A stretch of DNA of 45,883 bases. Origin: Candidatus Poseidoniales archaeon (lineage in GTDB: Archaea > Thermoplasmatota > Poseidoniia > Poseidoniales > Poseidoniaceae). The stretch covers positions 169,129 through 215,011 of the forward strand of contig QQRW01000028.1 in NCBI GenBank assembly GCA_003602605.1. The letters run 5' to 3'. The notes below the pieces were generated by a model. The model did not search any database. It was not told the DNA's origin and worked only from the letters and a program-made list of their open reading frames with translations. Position numbers and translations under genes: made by a program. Shown here piece by piece: positions 19,539-28,430 of this stretch. Numbering within the stretch: the stretch's first letter is position 1; each line of letters starts with the position of its first letter.

Positions 19539-21374
19539 TTGAACTTAGGCCCTTCTTCGTGTCCAATGCTTGAAGAAGCAATGGCTTTTGGCCCAACCAT
19601 GGAGGATGGGTTAGGTCGAACGGTGACAGCACGTTACCGCTTTGCTCGCGAGTGGGCTTTGGGTGACCGTAAGAGTCCACAGTCGTCGACACCAGCCCTG
19701 GTTTTACTTGACGGTGATCCGGACGTATCAGCGCACATCGCTCCATTCCGCTCTTCCACCGATGATGCGATTCCAGCTACCCTTCATTTTGAATCTCGAC
19801 TTCCATTGTCTCCGCCAGATTTTTCGATTAATTCTCCTTCATGGAGTGTTTCAATTGGCCACGTTCTCCCTCCTTCCCTCGACGAAGCAGATGCAGGTGA
19901 GGCAGCGGGCACTGCGCAGGTTTTGCCAGTTTCCTGGCAGAGGCTTAATCACGATTCAACCCTTACAAATCCTGAACTCAAGCCAGATGTGGTCGTGCTT
20001 GTTGATGCCGTCCAACTTGCGGCACAGCCTGGTAGGTTGGTTGAGGCAATATCTATTCTGAAGCAACAATTCCCTGGCGCTCTTTTGTGGACTCCCGGTT
20101 TGGGTGGGCCTGACAATTTAGCAGTACTGGTTTGGTTCGGTGTTGATTTGTTTGACCTCTCTCGATCCCGCCAAGCTGCCGCTGCAGGAGTCTTGTTGAC
20201 AGAACAAGGTCCTCGACATCCTGTTGCTTCAATGGACGAATCTACAGGCATAGAGGAACAGATTTCACATTGGAGCAACGCTATTGCATCAGTTCGAGGT
20301 GCATTGGCTGTTGACCAAATGAGGTCTCTTGTTGATCGCCAATCCCTCACCAGTCCGAGACTTGTCGAACATTTGCGCCGTCATGACCTCTTGTGTCAAA
20401 ACATCCCGGGACTGCTTTCATCGCATGTGGCAGCGGATTTCAAATTCCCGTGCCATTCAGCCTCCGTTCAAAATGACCCGTTGATAAACGACTGGGAATC
20501 CTTCATGACTACGAAATACTCTGCTCCTGATGGATTAGATACTGTTTTGGTACTGTTGCCGTGTTCTGCTCGAAAACCATATCGACTCTCCAAATCTCAT
20601 GGTCGCTTCATTCGTGCAATTGGAACCAGTGCATGCCACGAGGTCATGGTCACATCGCCTCTTGGGCTTGTTCCTCGCGATCTCGAAGAAGTTTGGCCAG
20701 CAGGACATTATGATGTACCGGTTACTGGAGATTGGACTGGCGATGAACTAGCAAGAATCCAACGTATGTTCCGTGTTTTGGTTGATCGGCATGATTACAA
20801 GAGAATAATCAATCATTCAGGAATTCATTTTGAACACCCCTCGGTTGAGGTTGTCGAGACTCGACAAGGCGATTCCGCGGGCTCACATGATGCATTGGAG
20901 CGTCTTTCTGAAGCGGTTCGTAATGCCGTAGACACCTTCAGTGCTCGTGGGCGCAAGACTGAGAAGATTTTACTGGACAATTTTGCGAGCATTTCTCGAA
21001 AGCAAATGAACAATGATGCTTGGCTTGCTGACATGAAAGTGCGTGGGAAGCCTCCCCGCTATCGACTTGAGCGAAATAAAAGCCAAATGGCGCTTTGGTC
21101 CATCGATCGAAGTGGTTTTTCTCTACCGAAGGCAGTTATACCAACATTGGATGAACTCAACTCGTTACCTGCAGTTCATCTTCGGCCAGATGTTGCATGG
21201 AAGGGCGACATTTTTGGAGTTCTGGTCGAATCATTCGACAAGTCAATACGTGCCGGAAGTGACGTCTTGGTTTACCAAAACGGTACAGTGGTTGGATTGG
21301 CTCGAGCTCACGCACCCGCATGGGAATGGCCGAACACTCCGGGGCGATTAGCAAAGTCTCACCAACGACTGTGA
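19539..21374 (+). CDS. arcS: Archaeosine synthase ArcS (TgtA2-type tRNA-guanine transglycosylase paralog)
   Basis: LLPCSARKPYRLSKSHGRF signature of the ArcS core, TGT-like N-terminal half, C-terminal PUA-like GSDVLVYQNGTVVGLARA. Confidence 0.87.
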   Translation: MNLGPSSCPMLEEAMAFGPTMEDGLGRTVTARYRFAREWALGDRKSPQSSTPALVLLDGDPDVSAHIAPFRSSTDDAIPATLHFESRLPLSPPDFSINSPSWSVSIGHVLPPSLDEADAGEAAGTAQVLPVSWQRLNHDSTLTNPELKPDVVVLVDAVQLAAQPGRLVEAISILKQQFPGALLWTPGLGGPDNLAVLVWFGVDLFDLSRSRQAAAAGVLLTEQGPRHPVASMDESTGIEEQISHWSNAIASVRGALAVDQMRSLVDRQSLTSPRLVEHLRRHDLLCQNIPGLLSSHVAADFKFPCHSASVQNDPLINDWESFMTTKYSAPDGLDTVLVLLPCSARKPYRLSKSHGRFIRAIGTSACHEVMVTSPLGLVPRDLEEVWPAGHYDVPVTGDWTGDELARIQRMFRVLVDRHDYKRIINHSGIHFEHPSVEVVETRQGDSAGSHDALERLSEAVRNAVDTFSARGRKTEKILLDNFASISRKQMNNDAWLADMKVRGKPPRYRLERNKSQMALWSIDRSGFSLPKAVIPTLDELNSLPAVHLRPDVAWKGDIFGVLVESFDKSIRAGSDVLVYQNGTVVGLARAHAPAWEWPNTPGRLAKSHQRL

Positions 21375-21488
21375 ATTCAGCCATAATTATCCTCGCTATC
21401 ATGCGTTAAGACGTTCCGATTTGCGCTTGGTTGAAGCGGAGCGGTTAAGAAGGGGTGACAAGTCGGCTTTTTCCTTGGAGTTGTCCTT

Positions 21489-21947
21489 ATGGCACGGATG
21501 TACAAATCACGCAAAGGAAAGAGTGGGTCCAGTAAGCCCTATGTCAGCGAAGCACCTGAGTGGTCAAACACGGATGCTGCGGCCGTAAAGCAACTTGTAA
21601 TCGACCTTGGTAAGGAAGGACATTCCTCTGCTGTGATCGGCACAATTCTTCGTGACCAACACGCAGTCCCGAACGCTCGGCTTGTTCTTGGCAAGAGAAT
21701 TGGTGCAGTCCTCGCTGAGAACAACATCGGTGGTACATATCCTGAAGATTTGATGAACTTGATGCGACAAGCTGTTGGGATTATCAACCACCTCAGCGGC
21801 GGTAATCACAAGGATTTGCACAACAAGCGCTCTCTTGAAATCACTGAAGCAAAGATTCGCCGACTTTCAAACTACTACAAGTCCGAAGGTCGTTTGCCAT
21901 CCGATTGGCGATACAAGCGAGAAGAACTCCGACTCATGGTCGAGTGA
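21489..21947 (+). CDS. rps15: 30S ribosomal protein S15 (uS15), archaeal long form
   Basis: MARMYKSRKGKSGSSKP...PEDLMNLMRQAVGIINHL...HKDLHNKRSLEITEAKIRRLSNYYKSEGRLPSDWRY. Confidence 0.96.
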   Translation: MARMYKSRKGKSGSSKPYVSEAPEWSNTDAAAVKQLVIDLGKEGHSSAVIGTILRDQHAVPNARLVLGKRIGAVLAENNIGGTYPEDLMNLMRQAVGIINHLSGGNHKDLHNKRSLEITEAKIRRLSNYYKSEGRLPSDWRYKREELRLMVE

Positions 21948-22002
21948 TTTCGAACGCCCTTCTCATTACGTGTGAGACTTCATCTACGGTCACCTTCTCG
22001 AA

Positions 22003-22920
22003 TTGATGGGTGCGACCATGAACGACTTGCTCCAAACAGCCCCATTCCACGATATTCAATCACATATTGAGAGTCTCGTTAAGAAAATCCATGAAGCAGA
22101 GATGGTGCATATTCACGCCCCAGCAGACCTGCAGGGTTTGCTTTCCCTAACGACACTCGAATCAGCGTTCCTGGATACTGGCATTTCGTATAGGCGGCGG
22201 TTTCTGCCCCCACGCCAACACATTCCACGAGATGAACGTCAAGAACCGCAATCGTCACTTGACGGTCTACTCATTTTTATTGACCCATTTGAGGATACCT
22301 GGGCGATTGAGGATCTTCCAGAAACCGACTTCATCCACATCACTCCTCTTTCGGTTTCCGTTCGTTTGGGTTCAAATCAATCCGAGCGTAGGGGTGCACT
22401 GGATGCCGTTGCCCAGTGTGCAGCCGTAGCCGCTGCGTTGTCGCCGAACGGACAAAAAACTCGCCTTATCCGTCCATTCGCCTCCACTGGCCTCTGGCTT
22501 CGTGAAGCACTTGATACCACATTTGACCCAATTCATACCACCATTCGAGATCATTTACGTTCTGAAGGGGCCTTTAGAGTCGTGCCTTTGCCAGAAGTAC
22601 CGACACCTGCCCCGGGTATGATTCCAGACCTCTCGGAGAGAATGCTTTCCCGTCTACGCAAGGGTTGGTCGAAAATGGATGTTGAAGCCCGTTCAGGTGC
22701 GTTGAGTGAACTTCTTTTGCCTGCTCTTCAAAATTCGACTCTTTCAACACCACGTTTGGAGGAATTAGTCTGGCATCGATTGCTTCTAGGTACATCGGAT
22801 GTCGATGTCATGAGTCAAGTTCACTTGGCAGAGCAGTCGTGGCCGAGTGAAGCAGGTAAAGCGAAGATACATGCCTCTAAACTTGCTGACAGCTTCCTCA
22901 AATCAGGTCTTTTAATTTGA
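22003..22920 (+). CDS. Hypothetical protein, possible degenerate RecJ/DHH-like phosphoesterase homolog
   Basis: Directly downstream of rps15; N-terminal EMVHIHAPADLQGLLSLTTLESAFLDTGISYRRR resembles a DHH motif I environment (H..D.DG..S) lacking the aspartate pattern. Confidence 0.6.
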   Translation: MMGATMNDLLQTAPFHDIQSHIESLVKKIHEAEMVHIHAPADLQGLLSLTTLESAFLDTGISYRRRFLPPRQHIPRDERQEPQSSLDGLLIFIDPFEDTWAIEDLPETDFIHITPLSVSVRLGSNQSERRGALDAVAQCAAVAAALSPNGQKTRLIRPFASTGLWLREALDTTFDPIHTTIRDHLRSEGAFRVVPLPEVPTPAPGMIPDLSERMLSRLRKGWSKMDVEARSGALSELLLPALQNSTLSTPRLEELVWHRLLLGTSDVDVMSQVHLAEQSWPSEAGKAKIHASKLADSFLKSGLLI

Positions 22921-22966
22921 ATCCCATCATCGACGGGTTGAAACCAAAGAACGAATTGGGCTGTAC

Positions 22967-23317
22967 ATGGCCATTGAACGATTGCTCACAGGTAGTATTC
23001 GAGACCAAGTTCAAGATTTAATGTCGACCGAAGACCTTGTCATCGAAGCATTCCGAGACTTGGTGAAGGATGAACTCAAGTCACATATTCGAAGTAAGGT
23101 GGAAGAGGATCCTGAATTGAAGGCCGAAATAAAAGAAGCGGTCGCTTACTATTTCCATACGAAGGCACGAACTGTATACGCCGAACTCAAGGCTACTCGG
23201 GCTGCAACACGATTGGGATTACGCCTGTTGCCCGATGATTTGCAAGGCGAGGTTGGCGAGGCAGTAGTTTCTCTGTTTGAGAAGGAATTGGGTGCGCTTC
23301 TTGAGAAGGCACTTTGA
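22967..23317 (+). CDS. Hypothetical small helical protein
   Basis: ORF in the same-strand cluster after rps15; alternating charged/hydrophobic helical sequence. Confidence 0.65.
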   Translation: MAIERLLTGSIRDQVQDLMSTEDLVIEAFRDLVKDELKSHIRSKVEEDPELKAEIKEAVAYYFHTKARTVYAELKATRAATRLGLRLLPDDLQGEVGEAVVSLFEKELGALLEKAL

Positions 23318-23355
23318 CGCCGTTTGTTCACTGAAAGGCGCTTCTCTTATGTGCC

Positions 23356-25461
23356 ATGCGCGCTGCCGTTGTATTCGGTGAAGTTATGTCTGCACGCCCA
23401 TTGTTGATTGTGCTGATTTTTTTAGCATCGATGGCTGCACCCTTTTCCGACAATTATCTCGGTAATGTTTCTGCTGAAGATTCCCTTGTATGCTGCGATA
23501 CTGCGGCCGTTGACCTGTATCTACTTGGCTCCGCATCAGCGGGAACCCTGTCACCGTTTTCTCAGGATCTTTCTGCAGATACGTCATCTTCCGCTACTAT
23601 TGCTGGTTCAGTTACTTCTGAGGAGTCGGTTGGCAGATGGGTGCTTCCAAATGTCTGGCCAGGAACCGTTCCAGCCAACACATGGAGGGTCTCCATTGAA
23701 TATGAGTTGACCAATGCTGCAAGCGCTCAAATTAACGCAACTGCGTCACTCAAAATTGGAAGCCAAACATTCAGTGCTTCAACAGAGCCTGGAAGCTCAG
23801 TATTGGCGCAAGGTACGGGTACGCTTACCTTTGATATTGAAGTCGACGCTACCTCTTTATCGGATATGGGAGCAATTGAACTCTCTCTCTCCGCTCGCTC
23901 GCTTGTTTTCACCATCCCAACCGGCGATGCTCAACTTGAGTTCCTTTGGGGTTCTGAGGATGATGACTCTCATGTCGAGGCAGAAATTCCGCTCTTCGAC
24001 CTTACTTTATTGGAGCCTGAAGTTGAAGGCTCAGATGTTTACTTTTCAGTGTTGATTGATTCAAACTGGGGTATGGATTTGTTAGCAAAGTCGGAATCAT
24101 TGCAAATCTTTGTTGCTGGAACTGAACTCTCTGGCGACCCAATTGAGACCGGCGCAGATGGTGCTGTACGTGTCACTTGGACTTGGCAAGGTGCAAAGGG
24201 AGGTACGGAAACCGTGAGTGTCGAGGCACGTCTCACCATTGAATCGGGCGGACAATCACTTTCCGGTTCTACCACATTCGAAATTGAAACCTTCGACACC
24301 AGCGGTGGTACAGGGACTTACTATCCTCCTGATGAGCCACTCAAGACAAATGGGGATGGGAGCCCCATCTCCGTTTCGGGGACGTTCAGCCTCGGAAAGA
24401 ACTCTGAAGGCGTACTTCAACTGGATCGAAGCACCCGCATTGAAGTCGGTGGGGAAATGGCATTTTGGATGCGATGGGGAATGGACCACATCGGCGATGA
24501 AGTGACCACACTTTCACCCGTCCTGAAGAGTTTCGATGCAGGAAGCGTCGGCGACGATGAACGCGTTAGCCGCAACATCGAACAAATTGAGATCATGGAG
24601 ATGGAGCGACAGTTGCTGAGCGCCTCGGGTTCATCCGGACTTCTATCCTACTATCTGAGCGTTGGCTTGGGACTCGAGGTTGAAGAACTACTCGGAGGCA
24701 ATGTCAACCAATTCCTTAGCCGTGATATCGATATCGAACTCAACGGTGAATCGCAAGTGGTGAATCATCCTGTGACACTTGTCGTGAAAACAGTAATGCT
24801 GTTCGATGGTGACGACGGTCCAGATGAAGGAGATAGAATCGAACTCATTGGCGGCTTTATCACTGCCCAACCAAACCCGTTATGGGATAAAGTGTCTCTC
24901 TCGTTGGTCGGCAAATCTTCGGGAATGACTTCTTTCGCATTCCCCAAGGTGGTATCGTCTGACTCGGTCACTTACCGCCATTACAGAATGCCGTGGGGTG
25001 AAACACTCACCTTAGAAGGTTCTAACATCGCAGCAGATGATTATTTCGCTTTCAAAATCACGCCTTCTAATTCGCTTGTAACATCCCCGAGTGTTTTGTC
25101 CATTCTAACATTGTTTGTCCTTGTCCTCGGTTTCATGTTTGCCCTAGCATTCTCTCGCAGTCGACGTAGAGGGATTCTTGCTCTTGAATTGATTCTCATA
25201 CCTTTGGTGGGAATCATTCACTGGCTTGCTTATCCTTCTGTATTTGTTGGTGGGTCGGCGGCGATTGTTGTGGTCATTTGGTGGGTGACTGCGGTTACGA
25301 GTCCTCGAAAGCGTAGTCAATTGCTTGAACAAGCGATTAAGATCACTACTCCGGTGATTAATTGTCCAGCATGTTCCACTCCAAATCCAGTGGAAAGCCA
25401 AGAACGCCCGCTTCGGTTTGCTTGCGTTGGATGCCAACGCGTAATTCGGATAGAAGCTTAA
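23356..25461 (+). CDS. Secreted-ectodomain membrane protein with multiple C-terminal TM segments and cytoplasmic zinc ribbon
   Basis: Signal peptide (LLIVLIFLASMAAPFS), beta-rich region, TM helices (VLSILTLFVLVLGFMFALAF; LALELILIPLVGIIHWLA; GGSAAIVVVIWWVTAV), terminal CPACSTPNPVESQERPLRFACVGCQ. Confidence 0.8.
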   Translation: MRAAVVFGEVMSARPLLIVLIFLASMAAPFSDNYLGNVSAEDSLVCCDTAAVDLYLLGSASAGTLSPFSQDLSADTSSSATIAGSVTSEESVGRWVLPNVWPGTVPANTWRVSIEYELTNAASAQINATASLKIGSQTFSASTEPGSSVLAQGTGTLTFDIEVDATSLSDMGAIELSLSARSLVFTIPTGDAQLEFLWGSEDDDSHVEAEIPLFDLTLLEPEVEGSDVYFSVLIDSNWGMDLLAKSESLQIFVAGTELSGDPIETGADGAVRVTWTWQGAKGGTETVSVEARLTIESGGQSLSGSTTFEIETFDTSGGTGTYYPPDEPLKTNGDGSPISVSGTFSLGKNSEGVLQLDRSTRIEVGGEMAFWMRWGMDHIGDEVTTLSPVLKSFDAGSVGDDERVSRNIEQIEIMEMERQLLSASGSSGLLSYYLSVGLGLEVEELLGGNVNQFLSRDIDIELNGESQVVNHPVTLVVKTVMLFDGDDGPDEGDRIELIGGFITAQPNPLWDKVSLSLVGKSSGMTSFAFPKVVSSDSVTYRHYRMPWGETLTLEGSNIAADDYFAFKITPSNSLVTSPSVLSILTLFVLVLGFMFALAFSRSRRRGILALELILIPLVGIIHWLAYPSVFVGGSAAIVVVIWWVTAVTSPRKRSQLLEQAIKITTPVINCPACSTPNPVESQERPLRFACVGCQRVIRIEA

Positions 25462-25920
25462 TCAGAGATTTAATCCCTTGAGTGATGATACGAGGCTACT
25501 CGCCTCTTGGTAATCGTTCGGTGAAAAGTACCCTGCAAATTCTCCGTTTTCATCAACTGCAACAACGGCTTGAGGTGCACGCTTTTGAACATCTTCGAGA
25601 ACCGACTTTACCGTATCACTCAGCTGAACTTCAATGAAATCCATTTCCATCCATTCCGAACATTTGGAACTTTTCGCGTCGACGTTCTCAGAGAGTGCTT
25701 TCAGGAATTGGCGGTGTCCGATGACGCCTTTGGTCTTGGAGTCTCCATCAAGCACGACAAGTATACCGCCAGTCATTGTTAACAAGCGGCCGGATGCTTC
25801 AGCTATGCTGTCATCAATGCCAATGGTCATGTGTTCATCGTCAAGGTCCAAATCTGATACCGTCTTTGCCATGTTCGCCACTGTATGTTGGTGGCGTTCG
25901 TGAACTATATTCTTACCCAT
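25462..25920 (-). CDS. CBS-domain pair protein
   Basis: Two CBS-like halves: MTIGIDDSIAEASGRLLTMTGGILVVLDGDSKTKGVIGHRQFLKAL and IEVQLSDTVKSVLEDVQKRAPQAVVAVDENGEFAGYFSPNDY. Confidence 0.85.
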   Translation of the reverse strand: MGKNIVHERHQHTVANMAKTVSDLDLDDEHMTIGIDDSIAEASGRLLTMTGGILVVLDGDSKTKGVIGHRQFLKALSENVDAKSSKCSEWMEMDFIEVQLSDTVKSVLEDVQKRAPQAVVAVDENGEFAGYFSPNDYQEASSLVSSLKGLNL

Positions 25921-25923
25921 AGG

Positions 25924-27690
25924 TCAGGAATGAGTAAAAACGAGCGTTGTAGCATCGACCACTTTGGCATAACCGATTCTTTCAATCTGTAACATCGTAC
26001 CTTCCGGATAGTCATGAATTTCCATTTTTCCTTCAATTCTTACAATCTCATCATCTTCTGCAAGAAGAAGTGTGGCGTCGATGGCACTGGATGCACTCAG
26101 CCAGTGAACAATCGGCCGACGGTCATTTCGTTCAACAGAACCCACAGTTGCTATTTTTCCAGAAACTTCGATGTCGGCAAAACCTTTCAATCGGATTTCC
26201 GCTTTCTCAATGTCTTCTGCTTCGGCCCACACAGATTTGCATGTTAGGTCGAACTTTCGAGTCCCAAGTTTGGGATGGTTCGGATGCACATCCACTTCAA
26301 TGAATTCTTCGTGTTCACCTACCAACTTGAGTTCGTTCGGGTTTCGAATAAATGCCAGCCTTGGAGCATCATCATCGATGCTCTTGGTATTGTGAGAGTA
26401 AAGTGTTGACAGTGGTACTGAAATATCCTTTTGAGTGACCCCTAATTCTACCCAGAAGTTACGAAGTGCTTCGGCAGTAATGCCTCGGTTTCTAAGACCA
26501 GTTAGTGTCGGAAGCCGTAAATCGTCCCAGCCAGTGAAGAGCCCTGCTTCGATGTCTCTACGCATCTGTGAGGTTGAAAATCCGCCCCATTCGTGAACCT
26601 TGACACGGCCCCAATACATTGTTTCTGGATAGGTCCAACCGAAATGTGCGTAAAGTAAGGTTTGCTTTCGTGTAGAATCCATGAGATCCTTTCCACGAAT
26701 GATATGGGTCACGCCTTGCAGGTGATCTTCAACAGCACTTTGGAAGTCGAGTAGCGGCCAAACCCGGTATTTGGAACCAATCTCCGGTCGTGGATGTGGG
26801 TGTTCTGCAGTGTTTTGAATACGAAGTGCTGGCCAGTCTCGAAGTGCAGGATTCTTCAAGTCCATTGCTGTTTTTACGCGAACGACTGCATCGCCGGGGA
26901 CGAATGTCCCATCGAGCATCTTTGTCCATAATTCCATGTTCAATTCAATGGAATTGTCTCGGCATGGGCATTCCGTTTTGGATACTCGAAATTCTTTGAA
27001 AGATTCACCGCTGCATTGGCAGACATAACCAAAATCCCTCTCCAACATCAGTACGGCATGTTCGTAATACTGAGGAATTCTATCGCTTGCAATTACAATT
27101 CGATGTGGTTTGAAGCCCAACAACCATTCTGCTTCTTCAGGGATTTGCTGGTAGGCCATCGGGAGTGGTGGTTTGACCACGGTGTCCGTATCATCGAATC
27201 GTAGAATCAGTTCCCCATCCCATTCTTCGGCATACTTGCCATTGATGACAATACCACGGGCGTGGCCGAAGGAGAGTGGACCATTAGGGTTCGGTGCAAA
27301 TCGGAGTACAACTTTTCCCTTCGATGCATTTTTGAGTTCAGGTAACCCTTCACGACGCTCTTTCTTTTCTCTCTTTTCAAGTAAATGTGGTGCTTCCTGC
27401 TCAAGAATCGCCTTCAGTGCTTCGATACCTTTCTCTGCTGCCATTGCATTTGCTTCAGAGACAGCTTTTGCAATGAGCGGTGAAATAATTTTCCCATGTG
27501 GACGAAGATCACTCCGAGTGCCCATCAGACGGCCAATAACGGACCCTGGAGCAGCCTTCCCTTCGTATTCGATTGCATTCTGAAGAGCAAGGTGTCTGAA
27601 CGCTGCAAGCGTTTTTTCATCGGGTGTCCACGTCATGGGCCTCAGCCTTTCCTGTAACCATTGCTTCATCAAGTGCTCGCATGAAGTCAA
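25924..27690 (-). CDS. gltX: Glutamyl-tRNA synthetase (archaeal type)
   Basis: RFAPNPNGPLSFGHARGIVINGKYAEEWDGELILRFDDTD (HIGH region) and GGFSTSQMRRDIEAG (KMSKS-equivalent); zinc-finger-like CQCSGESF...ECPC. Confidence 0.93.
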   Translation of the reverse strand: MTSCEHLMKQWLQERLRPMTWTPDEKTLAAFRHLALQNAIEYEGKAAPGSVIGRLMGTRSDLRPHGKIISPLIAKAVSEANAMAAEKGIEALKAILEQEAPHLLEKREKKERREGLPELKNASKGKVVLRFAPNPNGPLSFGHARGIVINGKYAEEWDGELILRFDDTDTVVKPPLPMAYQQIPEEAEWLLGFKPHRIVIASDRIPQYYEHAVLMLERDFGYVCQCSGESFKEFRVSKTECPCRDNSIELNMELWTKMLDGTFVPGDAVVRVKTAMDLKNPALRDWPALRIQNTAEHPHPRPEIGSKYRVWPLLDFQSAVEDHLQGVTHIIRGKDLMDSTRKQTLLYAHFGWTYPETMYWGRVKVHEWGGFSTSQMRRDIEAGLFTGWDDLRLPTLTGLRNRGITAEALRNFWVELGVTQKDISVPLSTLYSHNTKSIDDDAPRLAFIRNPNELKLVGEHEEFIEVDVHPNHPKLGTRKFDLTCKSVWAEAEDIEKAEIRLKGFADIEVSGKIATVGSVERNDRRPIVHWLSASSAIDATLLLAEDDEIVRIEGKMEIHDYPEGTMLQIERIGYAKVVDATTLVFTHS

Positions 27691-27695
27691 AACTA

Positions 27696-28421
27696 TTATT
27701 CAAACAAGGTTGATTGATGTTTCTCTCGAAAAGGCCGTTTCGGTGGGTCGGTGCCGTAGATTTCATTCCATGCTCGGGTCACGGTTTTCCACGACCATCG
27801 GAGAGCTGGATGAGGTGTACTTCCGACTAAGAGATCATCTATGGCAGCTTTCGTTTTAGGGTCACTTGGATATCCGGAACCAAGAGGCATTCCAATCTCT
27901 TCAGCCAAATGATGTATCGCATCGTCTCGTTTCACTTTCGCCAGAATGCTTGCCATGCCAACAATAGCATGGTTTGTGTCAGCCTTGTGTTCAGAATGGA
28001 TGGTTGAATCAATCCACGGCCAATTCGGTAGTCGAGCGGCAATCCGGTCACTGAATCTTTGTTCATTGACATCGCATGCATCGTTTAGGATGGACACCGG
28101 ATCGCTAACTTGCGCTCGGATTTCTACAAGTGCCTCTGAGAACAATTCAACTTCAAGTAAATTGAGTCCAGTTGATTGAACTGCATTGTCAATTCGATCG
28201 GGGTTGCATACGATGACTGAATGCCTCCAATTTCGTTTTTGAGCGTTCATGTGAAACCATTCGACAATTTCGAGTCGTTTCTTATGTGACAAATCCTTTG
28301 AATCCTTCACACCATGTTCAATGAGCATGTGTACATCATCGCTCGGAATTGCAACTGCACCAACTACCAGTGGGCCTAAAACCGGGCCACGTCCAGCCTC
28401 GTCCACACCAACGTTCCACAT
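27696..28421 (-). CDS. rnhB: Ribonuclease HII
   Basis: VGVDEAGRGPVLGPLVVGAVAI, SKDLSHKKR, KADTNHAIVGMASILAKVKRD, GSGYPSDPKTK. Confidence 0.95.
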   Translation of the reverse strand: MWNVGVDEAGRGPVLGPLVVGAVAIPSDDVHMLIEHGVKDSKDLSHKKRLEIVEWFHMNAQKRNWRHSVIVCNPDRIDNAVQSTGLNLLEVELFSEALVEIRAQVSDPVSILNDACDVNEQRFSDRIAARLPNWPWIDSTIHSEHKADTNHAIVGMASILAKVKRDDAIHHLAEEIGMPLGSGYPSDPKTKAAIDDLLVGSTPHPALRWSWKTVTRAWNEIYGTDPPKRPFREKHQSTLFE

Positions 28422-28430
28422 TTGAACACC

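Noticed and set aside
27173-27583. 136 aa plus-strand ORF
   Set aside because: Antisense to gltX; no independent support.
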